Of a stretch of 64,000 bases of DNA, positions 44,235 through 52,519 are shown piece by piece. The position numbers were made by a program, and so were the translations under genes. Each line of letters begins with the position of its first letter. Position 1 is the stretch's first letter. The notes under the pieces were generated by a model. The model ran no database searches and had not been told where the DNA came from. It was given only the letters and a program-made list of their open reading frames with translations. The DNA is from Alkaliphilus transvaalensis ATCC 700919 (lineage in GTDB: Bacteria > Bacillota > Clostridia > Peptostreptococcales > Natronincolaceae). The stretch spans positions 186,001 to 250,000 of the forward strand of contig NZ_JHYF01000006.1 of the NCBI RefSeq assembly GCF_000621485.1, read 5' to 3'.

Positions 44235-45083
44235 ATGATAATGAAAAAAGTACTTATTGCCACCGATTTTTCACCAGCAGCAGAGGAACTTCTGAACTGT
44301 ATTTCAGAGCTGAAGGCCATGGGAATGGAAGAAGCTGTGTTAGTACATGTGGTGGATATACGTCTTGGAGAAGAAGCCTCGATACCTCGTCAACAGCTAA
44401 GTTTAGAGAAACTTAAAGAGACTGCTGAAAAACTACATGGCTTTGGTGTTAAGACTAAAAGCTATACACCAATAGGCTTTGCAGCAACAGAGATTGTCCA
44501 AATTGCTAAAGCTGAAGAGGTGTCATTAATATTAATTGGTTCTAAAGGAAAAAGTATTGTTAAAGAAGTTTTCTTAGGTAGCACTACCTTTGATGTAATT
44601 CGACTAACAGATGTTCCTGTATTAGTAGAAAAATACTGTAAAGGTGAATCGTCAGAATGTGTCAGTGTATGTATTAATAAATTTCAAAAAGTACTTCTTC
44701 CAATAGACTTTTCAGAGTGCTCACGAAGTATTCTAGAGAAAGTAAAAGCAATGGCAGGTGTTGTTCAAGAAGTAATACTTCTTACCGTTGTAGAACAAGG
44801 AGAATCGGATAAACAGGTGGAAGAAGCTCAAACTGGATACACAGAGTATTTAATGGAAGTAGCAGAAGAATTGAGGCAGTTAGGGATAAGTACAAAGGTA
44901 GTCGTAGAGGTGGGGATCCCTTCTGTTTGTATTAATAAATGGGCTGAAGCAGAACAGGTGACTTCAATTATTATGGGAACAAGGGGGAAGGGATTAATTA
45001 AATCTTTGCTATTAGGGAGTACTTCCGACGCGGTAGCAAGAACGGCTAAAAGACCAGTTGTACTGATTCCATGTAATAGCTAG
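44235..45083 (+). CDS. Tandem universal stress protein
   Basis: A 282-residue protein made of two UspA domains (about 1-140 and 148-282). Each ends with the ATP-binding pattern: IGSKGKSIVKEVFLGSTT in the first and MGTRGKGLIKSLLLGSTS in the second. KVLIATDFS and KVLLPIDFS open the domains with the nucleotide-contacting Asp. It is cytoplasmic; the exact role is unknown. AAGGAG lies 8 bases before ATG 44235. It is divergent from the ars cluster and stands alone. Confidence 0.92.
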   Translation: MIMKKVLIATDFSPAAEELLNCISELKAMGMEEAVLVHVVDIRLGEEASIPRQQLSLEKLKETAEKLHGFGVKTKSYTPIGFAATEIVQIAKAEEVSLILIGSKGKSIVKEVFLGSTTFDVIRLTDVPVLVEKYCKGESSECVSVCINKFQKVLLPIDFSECSRSILEKVKAMAGVVQEVILLTVVEQGESDKQVEEAQTGYTEYLMEVAEELRQLGISTKVVVEVGIPSVCINKWAEAEQVTSIIMGTRGKGLIKSLLLGSTSDAVARTAKRPVVLIPCNS

Positions 45084-45125
45084 TGAAATAAGAATTAAAC
45101 TAGAAATTTCAAAATAAACACAAAA

Positions 45126-45151
45126 GACCCCTATGCATCATGATAGGGGTC
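45126..45151. terminator. Bidirectional terminator after the Usp gene
   Basis: GACCCCTAT-GCATCATG-ATAGGGGTC, directly next to the end of the convergent zinc-ribbon gene. Confidence 0.75.
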
Positions 45152-45316
45152 CTAGAGTTCTTCTGGAATAGGACAGGTGCTTCCATCTTCTAATATTTGG
45201 AAAATTTGAAGCTCTTCTTTACGGGTGTAAAATATCTCAATAAAACAGTTACTACAGAAATATCTAGACTTACTCAACTTACCAGTGTGCTCATTACCAC
45301 ATATGGGGCATTTCAT
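45152..45316 (-). CDS. Small zinc-ribbon protein (54 aa)
   Basis: Starting at ATG 45316 after AGGAGGGA, the product begins MKCPICGNEH and has a second pair in YFCSNCFIE, a four-cysteine zinc ribbon. The C-terminus is acidic and contains another Cys. Such mini-proteins are common in clostridia, with no assigned function. Confidence 0.75.
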   Translation of the reverse strand: MKCPICGNEHTGKLSKSRYFCSNCFIEIFYTRKEELQIFQILEDGSTCPIPEEL

Positions 45317-45509
45317 AGAATCCCTCCTGACCAAGTATCGTTGTTTTAAATCTCGAAATCATTCGATAAATAATATTTAGCTATTATATATTATATAAAA
45401 AATAAAACCATTTGACAAGATATTATTTGAAAATCGAAATATTTGATATTGAAATACAGATATTAGAAATAATATAATAGAGATAGAAGGAAAGGAAGGT
45501 TGATTCTCT

Positions 45510-45947
45510 TTGAATAAAGAACTGGCTTATTTGATTCAGAATTTTTATATCTCTGTTAATGGTTGGATGAAATATCAATTTAAAAACCAAGTAAATTCCA
45601 ACTGTAATCTAACATTTCCTCAGTTTAAGGTGCTATATATTATCAACAAAGAAAAAATCTGTAGTATGTCTAATCTAAGTGAAATGATGGAAGTGAGTAA
45701 GGGGACCATGACTACAATGCTAAATAAATTAGTAGAGGATGGTTATGTTAAGAGAAGTAACTCTTATAAAGATCGAAGGACAGTTTTTGTTGAATTGACA
45801 GAGATAGGGATAGAAAGGATTAATTGTGTCCAAGATAAATTGATAGATTCTTTAGGGAGGGTCACTGAAAAGTTAGATGAAGAACAGCAACGGGAAGTTG
45901 GAGTAGCTTTATTAAAACTAAAGGAATTATTCAAAAATAGAAAGTAG
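45510..45947 (+). CDS. MarR-family transcriptional regulator
   Basis: A 145-residue winged-helix protein. LTFPQFKVLYIINKEK, the DNA-reading MEVSKGTMTTMLNKLVEDGYV and the wing DRRTVFVELTEIG are typical of MarR. The TTG start follows GGAAGG. The last codon overlaps a terminator hairpin. No adjacent gene is an obvious target; MarR proteins often control efflux or redox genes and are often autoregulated. Confidence 0.9.
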   Translation: MNKELAYLIQNFYISVNGWMKYQFKNQVNSNCNLTFPQFKVLYIINKEKICSMSNLSEMMEVSKGTMTTMLNKLVEDGYVKRSNSYKDRRTVFVELTEIGIERINCVQDKLIDSLGRVTEKLDEEQQREVGVALLKLKELFKNRK

Positions 45948-45970
45948 AGGTAGGGGCCTCTATTTTTTTC
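45944..45970 (+). terminator. Terminator after the MarR gene
   Basis: AGAGG/CCTCT hairpin with a seven-T tail, overlapping the stop codon. Confidence 0.7.
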
Positions 45971-45990
45971 ATGTCTAAATAATGATGATT

Positions 45991-46010
45991 TAATTAAGGA
46001 AATTGTATAA
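45991..46010 (-). repeat. 19-bp intergenic motif
   Basis: Reverse complement reads ATACAATTTCCTTAATTAA; flanked by GGTATT as at 42087. Confidence 0.6.
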
Positions 46011-46091
46011 TACCAGATTATAAATCTATTATCGATTAATCTAAAGGTGAAAGACTAAGCAACGAAGTTTTGATATAAATCTAAACTAATT

Positions 46092-46110
46092 ATGTAATTT
46101 ACTTAGGTTA
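46092..46110 (+). repeat. 19-bp intergenic motif, divergent copy
   Basis: ATGTAATTTACTTAGGTTA, the weakest copy; inverted relative to 45991. Confidence 0.45.
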
Positions 46111-46255
46111 TAATTTTAACTTATTAATATATGCAAAATAAATAGGGTATATGCACATGCAGCAAAAAAAGTACATATGATATACTACATTACTTTACAG
46201 AGGCTCCGATCTTGATAGGTATGATAGTTCTAAAGATTAAAGGAGGTTAATATTT

Positions 46256-47680
46256 ATGAAAAATAATAATGTAGTAATTCATATATATGATTCATCAAAT
46301 AAATTGGTTATTACCAGATGGTTAGAAGAATTGGTTAAAGAACTGGTGGCATATAGCATGCCATTAAATTTTTCTTTTGAAGCAATAAAATGTCAGTGCA
46401 TCATCATGAGGACAAACATACTGAAGCAAATGAAAATCTTCCAAGTAGAAGGAGAAGAATTGATTAAAAAAGGTATTAGTTTAGAAGATTTTCCCAATTG
46501 GAAGCCCATAGAGGAGTATGGGGAAATTTGGAAAGAAGAATATGAAAATAATAATGAAAGATTAAATAGAGCAGTGGCTGAAACAGAAGGCCAAATTATT
46601 ATATTTAATGAAAAACCGATAGACGCCAGATATCATGAAGTTTGTGGCGGATCAACTGAAAATAGTGAAAATGTAAATGGTAATATAATTTTATACCTGA
46701 GAAAAGTGCTATGTAAATATTGTCAGGAGAGTCCAAACTATAAAAACTTTAAAGATATTTCAATAAATGAAATAGAGGGAAAGCTAGGCGTGAAATTTCC
46801 CTTTATAGAAGCAAATGACAATGGGGCAATCGAGAATATGATTTATGATATAACAAGAGATGACACTGGGAGAATTGCAAAACTCACAATTGCAGGCAAA
46901 GAATTTGAAGGTAAGAATGTAAAAGATCTGTTAGGTTTAGATTCTACCAAGTTTAGTTGGCAGCCACAAAAAATAAGATTTTTAATGATTGGAAAAGGTG
47001 ATGGTTTAGGATTTTGTCAATGGGGCGCAAATGAATTGGCAAAAGAAGGAAAAAGCGCTGAGTATATTATAAAATACTACTATACAGGAGTTGAATTAAA
47101 AAAAATAGCAGAAAAGAGTATAAATAAGCCACTTTTGGGCAAGGTATTAGTGATTGATCCTGCTCATGGAGGAGAACAAGGAGAAGATCATGTTAGCGCT
47201 AATGGACTTAGAGAAAAAGACCTTAATCTTGATATAGCCCTTGATTTAGAAGAAATTCTCACAGAAATGGGAGCTAAGGTTTATTTAACCCGTAGAGAAG
47301 ACACTTATGTTCCTATAACTGAGAGAGCTAAGCTTACCAATAAAATTAAACCCAACTTTTTTTTAACCCTTCATCAAAATTTCATGAAAAATTCCAATGT
47401 TTCTGGTACCGAGATCTATTTTTATCGAGGAGACAAAGAAGCCAAACTACTTGGACAGTTGCTAATGGAGAAGATGACTGAAAAACTTGAAACAATAAAT
47501 AGAGGTATTAAAATAGCTGAATTTTTCTTGTTAAGAGAAATTAATGTAAGTGGCGTGCATATTGAAGTTGCCTATCTTTCAAGTGAGATAGATGAAGCAA
47601 AACTGATGAAGAAAGAATTTAGACACCAAGTAGCTGAAGCAATTTCAGAAGCGCTTTCTTTATATTATAATTTTAGTTAA
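46256..47680 (+). CDS. SpoIID-domain and N-acetylmuramoyl-L-alanine amidase fusion
   Basis: A 474-residue protein. The first 280 residues follow the SpoIID lytic transglycosylase pattern: FEAIKCQCIIMRTNI in place of EALKAQAVAARTY (the catalytic Glu retained), HEVCGGSTENSENV, and GDGLGFCQWGANELAKEG matching GHGVGMSQYGA. From about 292, VLVIDPAHGGEQG, REKDLNLDIAL, LTRREDTYVPI and VHIEVAYLSSEID form an Amidase_3 domain with the zinc-binding His and Glu residues. In sporulation SpoIID and the amidase SpoIIP act together in engulfment; here both activities are in one chain. No signal peptide or membrane helix is seen, which is odd for a wall hydrolase. AAAGGAGG precedes the ATG. Confidence 0.82.
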   Translation: MKNNNVVIHIYDSSNKLVITRWLEELVKELVAYSMPLNFSFEAIKCQCIIMRTNILKQMKIFQVEGEELIKKGISLEDFPNWKPIEEYGEIWKEEYENNNERLNRAVAETEGQIIIFNEKPIDARYHEVCGGSTENSENVNGNIILYLRKVLCKYCQESPNYKNFKDISINEIEGKLGVKFPFIEANDNGAIENMIYDITRDDTGRIAKLTIAGKEFEGKNVKDLLGLDSTKFSWQPQKIRFLMIGKGDGLGFCQWGANELAKEGKSAEYIIKYYYTGVELKKIAEKSINKPLLGKVLVIDPAHGGEQGEDHVSANGLREKDLNLDIALDLEEILTEMGAKVYLTRREDTYVPITERAKLTNKIKPNFFLTLHQNFMKNSNVSGTEIYFYRGDKEAKLLGQLLMEKMTEKLETINRGIKIAEFFLLREINVSGVHIEVAYLSSEIDEAKLMKKEFRHQVAEAISEALSLYYNFS

Positions 47681-47803
47681 ACATATTGTTTTATTGGGGT
47701 ATTAATTATATATAATGCTGAGTTTAGGGTGGGTTATATTGCTCAAAGGGATCCATGAGGAGTAATCATCTGAAATAAGTATGACAAAAAATTAAAAAAT
47801 TGT

Positions 47804-47876
47804 TTGACAAGAGCATGTGTAAGATTATATAATAATTGTTTGTCTATTTGACAAGTTGTGACTCCTGTGTTATAAT
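47804..47876 (+). promoter_or_regulatory. Tandem sigma-A promoters of veg
   Basis: P1 is TTGACA 47804 and TATAAT 47828 with 18-bp spacing. P2 is TTGACA 47848 and TATAAT 47871 with 17-bp spacing, both boxes perfect. Strong expression is expected, as for Bacillus veg. Confidence 0.85.
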
Positions 47877-47907
47877 TTTATTGTATACTTTGAAAGAAGG
47901 TGATTTT

Positions 47908-48174
47908 TTGGCAACCAGAACCACCCTAAATGAGATCAGAAGCAACATTGAAGGGTTTGTAGGACAAAAGGTTACACTGAAGGCTAACAAAGGTAGAAAA
48001 AAGACTCTTATTCGTGAAGGAATTTTAGAAAACACATATCCAAGTATTTTTGTTGTAAGAATTGACGGAGGTTATGATTCAGTTCGTAGAGTTTCCTACA
48101 GTTATTCAGATATTTTAACAGAAACAGTGGAAATAACCATTTGTAAAGACAATAAACAGATTAAAGTTAGTTAA
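47908..48174 (+). CDS. veg: Veg family protein
   Basis: An 88-residue protein starting at TTG after AGAAGGTGAT; it reads MATRTTLNEIRSNIEGFVG, then KANKGRKKTLIREGILENTYPSIF and SVRRVSYSYSDILTE, all typical of Veg. Bacillus Veg is abundant in growth and affects biofilm formation by interfering with SinR. Whether it has that role in a clostridium is unknown. An upstream ATG at 47836 lies inside the promoter and is rejected. Confidence 0.93.
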   Translation: MATRTTLNEIRSNIEGFVGQKVTLKANKGRKKTLIREGILENTYPSIFVVRIDGGYDSVRRVSYSYSDILTETVEITICKDNKQIKVS

Positions 48175-48214
48175 AACAACCACCACCATTAGCGGGGTGG
48201 TTGTTTTTTGTGTA
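48172..48214 (+). terminator. Terminator after veg
   Basis: AAAACAACCACC pairs with GGTGGTTGTTTT, then a T-run. Confidence 0.85.
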
Positions 48215-48393
48215 AAAAAATTTGCTATCTTACAAATAAAGTTTTATGAATATATATGTGAAGCTGATAATGAATATAAGAAATTAAATTAGTGAGGAAC
48301 CCTTTAGGCCATGAAAGTTAATCGGTTAATTCCAGAGACACCTAAGGATTTTAGGAATCATTTTCCATTGAAACAACTTAATAAATATACACT

Positions 48394-48459
48394 TTATGTA
48401 TAAAACGCATAAAAAGGTTAAAATATGAACACTTGATTTATGTATAAAACTCCGATATA
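48394..48459 (+). promoter_or_regulatory. Two ArgR/AhrC-like operator boxes
   Basis: TTATGTATAAAACGCATAA (48394-48412) is close to the ARG-box dyad, and TTATGTATAAAACTCCGATA (48438-48457) shares its first 13 bases. They precede arcA by 130-196 bases, with a TATACT at 48456. Confidence 0.6.
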
Positions 48460-48486
48460 CTATTATTAAAATTGTTGTAATATTTT

Positions 48487-48507
48487 CAATTGAGGAAATT
48501 GAATAAT
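48487..48507 (-). repeat. 19-bp intergenic motif
   Basis: Reverse complement reads ATTCAATTTCCTCAATTGA. Confidence 0.65.
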
Positions 48508-48548
48508 TAAATTTAAGTTTATATAAACTCATTCATAGTTAAGGCACT

Positions 48549-48567
48549 ATGCAACTTCCTCAGTTAA
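48549..48567 (+). repeat. 19-bp intergenic motif
   Basis: ATGCAACTTCCTCAGTTAA, inverted relative to 48487. Together they could form a hairpin ending just before the arcA ribosome site. Confidence 0.65.
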
Positions 48568-48589
48568 TAAAAGAAAGGGGTTGAGAAAG

Positions 48590-49813
48590 GTGAATGACGG
48601 GAGTTTTTTAAAGGTTACGTCGGAAATTGGAAAGCTAAATGCAGTATTATTACATCGTCCGGGTAAAGAATTAGAAAGGCTAACTCCTCAGTACCTTCAT
48701 GAACTACTTTTTGATGATATACCATGGTTAAAGCAGATGAGAAAGGAACATGACCAATTTGCTGACGTTATGAGGGCCCGTGGAGCTAAGGTATATTATT
48801 ACGAAGAATTATTAGAGGAATTATTAACTACAGATGAAATCAAACAGAATTTTATAAAAGATGTGGTTTATAATAGTAATATTGCAAACCTAGAACTTGA
48901 AAAAACAATTGAAGTTTTCATGGCTACAAAATCCCCTAGAGAAATTGTAGAAATTGCTATAGCTGGTCTACATAAAGATGATATGCCAGCGGTAGAGAGG
49001 GAACTACACCTAGTAGACTACGTAAAAGAGAGTTATCCCTTCTATATAAACCCTTTGCCAAACCTATATTTTACTAGAGACCCAGGTACTGTTATTGCTA
49101 ATGGGTTATCTATTAATAAAATGAAGACACCAGCAAGGGATCGAGAGACGATGTTCTTAGAGTATATCTATCAATATCATCCCTTATTTAAAAATGAAGA
49201 CACTCCCCTTTGGTATGATTATAAAGAAACCCACAGTATAGAAGGTGGAGACATACTGGTATTAAGCGATAAAGTTGTTGCTATAGGTTGTAGTGAAAGA
49301 ACTTCAGCAAGAGGAATAGAAATCATGACCCAAAGAATACTCCAAAATTCCAATGTAGAGAAGGTATTGGCGGTTCAAATTCCCTTTACAAGGGCATATA
49401 TGCATTTGGATACTGTATTCACAATGGTAGATCACGATAAATTTACCATCTATCCAGGGGTAGAGAATCATGTGAGGGCATATGAGTTAACTTTAGGGAA
49501 GACAACCCCAAATGTTACTCCTATGGCTAATCTTGAAGGGGCTTTAAAAAAGGTATTAAACTTACCTGCGGTAAAGCTGATTCAAAGTGGCGGTGGAGAT
49601 GAGATAACAGCAGCAAGGGAACAATGGAATGACAGCACAAATACATTGGCTATTGCACCAGGAGTTGTAATTACTTATAATCGAAATGAAGCATCAAATG
49701 AAACCCTTAGAAAAAATGGAATAGAAGTAATAGAAATAGAAGGCTCTGAATTAGTTCGTGGTAGAGGTGGCCCTCGATGTATGTCTATGCCATTATTAAG
49801 GGAAGACTTATAA
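48590..49813 (+). CDS. arcA: Arginine deiminase
   Basis: A 407-residue enzyme converting arginine to citrulline and ammonia, the first step of the ATP-yielding deiminase pathway. Motifs are YFTRDPGTVI with the substrate Asp, HSIEGGDIL, HLDTVFTMVD with the catalytic His, and GRGGPRCMSMPL with the nucleophilic Cys near the end. GTG 48590 is chosen because AAGGGG lies 9 bases upstream, while the TTG at 48581 touches that site. arcB follows after 55 bases. Confidence 0.97.
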   Translation: MNDGSFLKVTSEIGKLNAVLLHRPGKELERLTPQYLHELLFDDIPWLKQMRKEHDQFADVMRARGAKVYYYEELLEELLTTDEIKQNFIKDVVYNSNIANLELEKTIEVFMATKSPREIVEIAIAGLHKDDMPAVERELHLVDYVKESYPFYINPLPNLYFTRDPGTVIANGLSINKMKTPARDRETMFLEYIYQYHPLFKNEDTPLWYDYKETHSIEGGDILVLSDKVVAIGCSERTSARGIEIMTQRILQNSNVEKVLAVQIPFTRAYMHLDTVFTMVDHDKFTIYPGVENHVRAYELTLGKTTPNVTPMANLEGALKKVLNLPAVKLIQSGGGDEITAAREQWNDSTNTLAIAPGVVITYNRNEASNETLRKNGIEVIEIEGSELVRGRGGPRCMSMPLLREDL

Positions 49814-49868
49814 AATAATAGTCTATATTCATTAAAGATTGAAAATTCCAAAACGAAGGAGGATTCTT

Positions 49869-50861
49869 ATGCCAGTAAATTTAAAAGGAAGAAGTTTATT
49901 AACCTTAAAGGATTTTACACCTCAAGAAATTCGTTATTTATTAGACTTAGCAAGAGATCTTAAGGCTAAGAAAAGAATGGGTATAAAAGGGAAAATGTTA
50001 GAGGGGAAAAACATTGTATTACTGTTTGAAAAAGCCTCTACAAGAACTAGATGCGCCTTTGAGGTGGCAGCCTTTGACGAAGGAGCTCAAGTTACATTTT
50101 TAGGATCAAATGATTCCCAAATGGGTAAAAAAGAATCCTTAGAGGATACCGCTAAGGTACTGGGTAGATTCTATGATGGAATCGAATTTAGAGGTTTTAA
50201 ACAAGAAACCGTAGAAATTTTAGCTAAGCATTCTGGCGTTCCAGTATGGAATGGGTTAACTGATTTATATCATCCAACTCAAATATTAGCTGACTGGTTA
50301 ACAATTTCTGAACATGTTGCAAAGCCTTTAAATCAAGTAAAGTTTGTCTATGTAGGCGACGCTAGAAACAACATGGGTAATTCCTTAATGATTGGTGCCG
50401 CAAAGATGGGTATGGACTTCAGAGCAGTTGCACCAAAAAGCCTATTCCCTTCTGAAGAATTAGTTGCAGAAATGAGGGAAGTTGCGAAAGAAACTGGTGG
50501 TAAGATCACCCTTACAGAAGACATTGCAGAGGGCGTTAAAGATGCTGATGTAATCTATACAGATGTTTGGGTATCTATGGGAGAAGAAGATCAATTTGAA
50601 GAAAGAATCAAAATGCTTCTACCATACCAAGTAAATATGGAAATGCTTAATAAAACTGGTAACCCTGATGTAATCTTCATGCACTGCTTACCAGCCTTCC
50701 ACGACCTTGAAACCAAAGTGGGTAGAGAAGTATTTGAAAAGTTTGGGTTAAAGGAAATGGAAGTAACAGATGAAGTATTTAGAAGTAAGCATTCTGTCGT
50801 GTTTGATGAAGCTGAAAATAGAATGCATACAATTAAAGCCGTTATGGTGGCAACAATATAG
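49869..50861 (+). CDS. arcB: Ornithine carbamoyltransferase (catabolic)
   Basis: A 330-residue transcarbamoylase. [17 protein letters not shown] has the STRTR carbamoyl-phosphate loop, [12 protein letters not shown] the family HPTQ motif and [10 protein letters not shown] the ornithine-binding HCLP motif. In this operon it cleaves citrulline to ornithine and carbamoyl phosphate. The ATG at 49869 follows AAGGAGGA; earlier in-frame codons have no site. Confidence 0.97.
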   Translation: MPVNLKGRSLLTLKDFTPQEIRYLLDLARDLKAKKRMGIKGKMLEGKNIVLLFEKASTRTRCAFEVAAFDEGAQVTFLGSNDSQMGKKESLEDTAKVLGRFYDGIEFRGFKQETVEILAKHSGVPVWNGLTDLYHPTQILADWLTISEHVAKPLNQVKFVYVGDARNNMGNSLMIGAAKMGMDFRAVAPKSLFPSEELVAEMREVAKETGGKITLTEDIAEGVKDADVIYTDVWVSMGEEDQFEERIKMLLPYQVNMEMLNKTGNPDVIFMHCLPAFHDLETKVGREVFEKFGLKEMEVTDEVFRSKHSVVFDEAENRMHTIKAVMVATI

Positions 50862-50908
50862 TAGAATAACTACTTAATAGCTGGTTAAGAATATAAAGCA
50901 ATAAGAAC

Positions 50909-50984
50909 AAATAAAATAAACAATAAAATAAACAATAAAATAAACAATAAAATAAACAATAAAATAAACAATAAATAAACAATA
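50909..50984 (+). repeat. 12-bp tandem repeat
   Basis: About six units of AATAAAATAAAC, the last one shortened to AATAAATAAAC. It is pure A/T with single C and a likely slippage site. Confidence 0.85.
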
Positions 50985-51019
50985 GAACCCTATAGGTTTA
51001 AAATTGAATAGACTAAAGA

Positions 51020-51080
51020 TATGGAAGAAGCATACATAGCAAAGAACCTAAGAGCAATAGAAGCTCTTCCATGTCTTTTT
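51020..51080 (+). terminator. Terminator-like hairpin after arcB
   Basis: ATGGAAGAAGC and GCTCTTCCAT pair around a long loop and are followed by CTTTTTG. Confidence 0.55.
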
Positions 51081-51108
51081 GTTATGCCTAGTTATCCCCA
51101 TCCCATAA

Positions 51109-51124
51109 AAGAAAACGTTTTCTT
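51109..51124 (+). promoter_or_regulatory. cre-like palindrome upstream of arcC
   Basis: AAGAAAACGTTTTCTT is a perfect 16-bp palindrome with the central CG of CcpA sites. It lies 62 bases before the arcC start. Confidence 0.5.
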
Positions 51125-51186
51125 GAAAATTTTTAAAGCTAAATAGTGTTTATTGAGAATAGCAGTTATATAAAGGAGGATGCAGA

Positions 51187-52164
51187 ATGGTGCAACAAAA
51201 AAGTAGAATCGTATTAGCCTTAGGTGGAAATGCGTTACAGGCAAATCCTAAGGATACCAGTGCAGAAGCACAATTAAAAACTTCAATAGAAACGGCTAAA
51301 TCTATTGCAGATTTAATTGAAACAGGCCATGAAGTAATCATCGCCCATGGAAACGGCCCACAAGTTGGGCAAATAGTAGGTACCTATGAAGCAGCCCAAC
51401 AAGGAAACCCTGCCTTACCTGTTATGCCCTTTCCAGAGTGTGGAGCTATGAGTCAAGGATATATTGGTTATCATCTACAACAAGCCATTAGACAAGAACT
51501 AGTAAATAGAGGTATTAATAAGTCTGTTGCAACAGTTGTAACACAAGTAGTTGTAGATGAAAAGGACACTGCCTTCGACAATCCAACTAAGCCAGTAGGG
51601 TCTTTCTTCTCAGAAGATGAAGCTAAGAGGCTAATGATGGAGGAAGGATATGCCATGAAAGAAGACTCTGGTAGAGGCTGGAGAAGAGTAGTTGCATCGC
51701 CAGAGCCAATTGATGTTGTTGAAGCACCAGTCGTTAAAACCTTAGTAGATGCAGGCCATGTTGTTATTACCGTTGGGGGCGGTGGTGTACCAGTAATTAA
51801 TAAAAATGGGATACTTGAAGGTGTTCCTGCTGTAATAGATAAAGACTTTGCTTCTGGGAAAATAGCAGAAATTTTAGATGCAGACTTTTTATTAATTTTG
51901 ACAGCAGTTGAAAAAGTAGCAATTAATTTTAATACACCAGACCAAAAAGAGTTAGATGAAGTGACCATTGAAGAGTTAGAAACATATATCAGAGAAGGAC
52001 ACTTTGCCCCAGGTTCGATGCTACCTAAGGTAAAGGCAGCCATGAAATTTGTTAAGTCTAAACCAGGTAGAAGGGCCTTAATTACATCATTAGAAAAGGC
52101 TAAAGAAGGGATAGCAGGGGAAACAGGAACGGTTGTAGTAGATCATAAGCTAACTAGGATATAG
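51187..52164 (+). CDS. arcC: Carbamate kinase
   Basis: A 325-residue amino-acid-kinase-family enzyme that transfers the phosphate of carbamoyl phosphate to ADP, making ATP, carbamate and then ammonia plus CO2. Conserved parts are ALGGNALQ at the start, HGNGPQVGQI, GGGGVPVI in the middle and FAPGSMLPKVKAA near the end. An AAAGGAGG site precedes the ATG. It completes the arginine deiminase pathway; no arcD antiporter is in the window. Confidence 0.97.
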   Translation: MVQQKSRIVLALGGNALQANPKDTSAEAQLKTSIETAKSIADLIETGHEVIIAHGNGPQVGQIVGTYEAAQQGNPALPVMPFPECGAMSQGYIGYHLQQAIRQELVNRGINKSVATVVTQVVVDEKDTAFDNPTKPVGSFFSEDEAKRLMMEEGYAMKEDSGRGWRRVVASPEPIDVVEAPVVKTLVDAGHVVITVGGGGVPVINKNGILEGVPAVIDKDFASGKIAEILDADFLLILTAVEKVAINFNTPDQKELDEVTIEELETYIREGHFAPGSMLPKVKAAMKFVKSKPGRRALITSLEKAKEGIAGETGTVVVDHKLTRI

Positions 52165-52519
52165 GATATAGATACGATATTATGGGGGAGTTAGAGTAGG
52201 GGGCAATTAATTTTGCTCTCTTTTGTTTGTCTTTTTTTATTTTTCTGCCTAGCTAGTACATTAGCAGTAACAAAGCAATATAATAACCACAATCACAAAA
52301 TATTAAAACATGAAATTAATGCAATAAGCATAGGATATTGTACCGATAATAGTAAAAATAATAGTAAAAAAATTCAGAATCAAAAGAAAAAACATTGTCA
52401 AAGCACCTTAAATTAGTTAAGATATTAATATATATAATAATTTTTAATTGGGGAAATTAAACGACTTCATTAATTGACATAATAAAGCCCATGATTTTAA
52501 CTAAAGAGGAGGGGAAACA
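52165..52519. other. Intergenic region before the XRE-TPR regulator
   Basis: The gap contains a TTG-initiated 67-codon frame at 52213 with a hydrophobic start that I regard as doubtful, low-complexity AAT-rich sequence and a copy of the 19-bp motif at 52445. No clear promoter is identified. Confidence 0.4.
52445..52462 (-). repeat. 19-bp intergenic motif
   Basis: Reverse complement reads TTTAATTTCCCCAATTAA. Confidence 0.5.

Larger units (their letters stand above)
45948..46255. other. Intergenic region carrying a paired 19-bp motif
   Basis: Besides the terminator, this gap holds motif copies at 45991-46010 (inverted) and 46092-46110 (forward), flanking about 80 bases that resemble the region before 42093 when reversed. 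The ribosome site AAAGGAGG of the next gene closes it. Confidence 0.55.
48175..48589 (+). other. Leader region of the arginine deiminase operon
   Basis: This 415-base gap holds the veg terminator, two ArgR-like boxes (48394 and 48438), a TATACT near 48456 and an inverted pair of the 19-bp motif (48487 and 48549) just before arcA. No ORF is supported. Confidence 0.6.
50862..51186 (+). other. arcB-arcC spacer with tandem repeat
   Basis: This 325-base gap holds about six copies of a 12-base unit, a probable terminator hairpin and a cre-like palindrome, so arcC may be transcribed both by readthrough and from its own promoter. No ORF is seen. Confidence 0.6.

Noticed and set aside
50909-50984. 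12-bp tandem array considered as a CRISPR-like or iteron array
   Set aside because: Units are contiguous without spacers and consist almost only of A and T, so a simple-sequence repeat is enough.
51471-52043. 190-codon minus-strand frame inside arcC
   Set aside because: Antisense shadow of carbamate kinase; Ser/Thr-rich low-complexity product with no family features.
52213-52416. 67-codon frame with a hydrophobic N-terminus before the XRE-TPR gene, possible second signal peptide gene
   Set aside because: It starts at TTG in T-rich sequence, has only a weak ribosome site and a low-complexity Asn/Lys tail. The small gene at 53887 has a better site and position.
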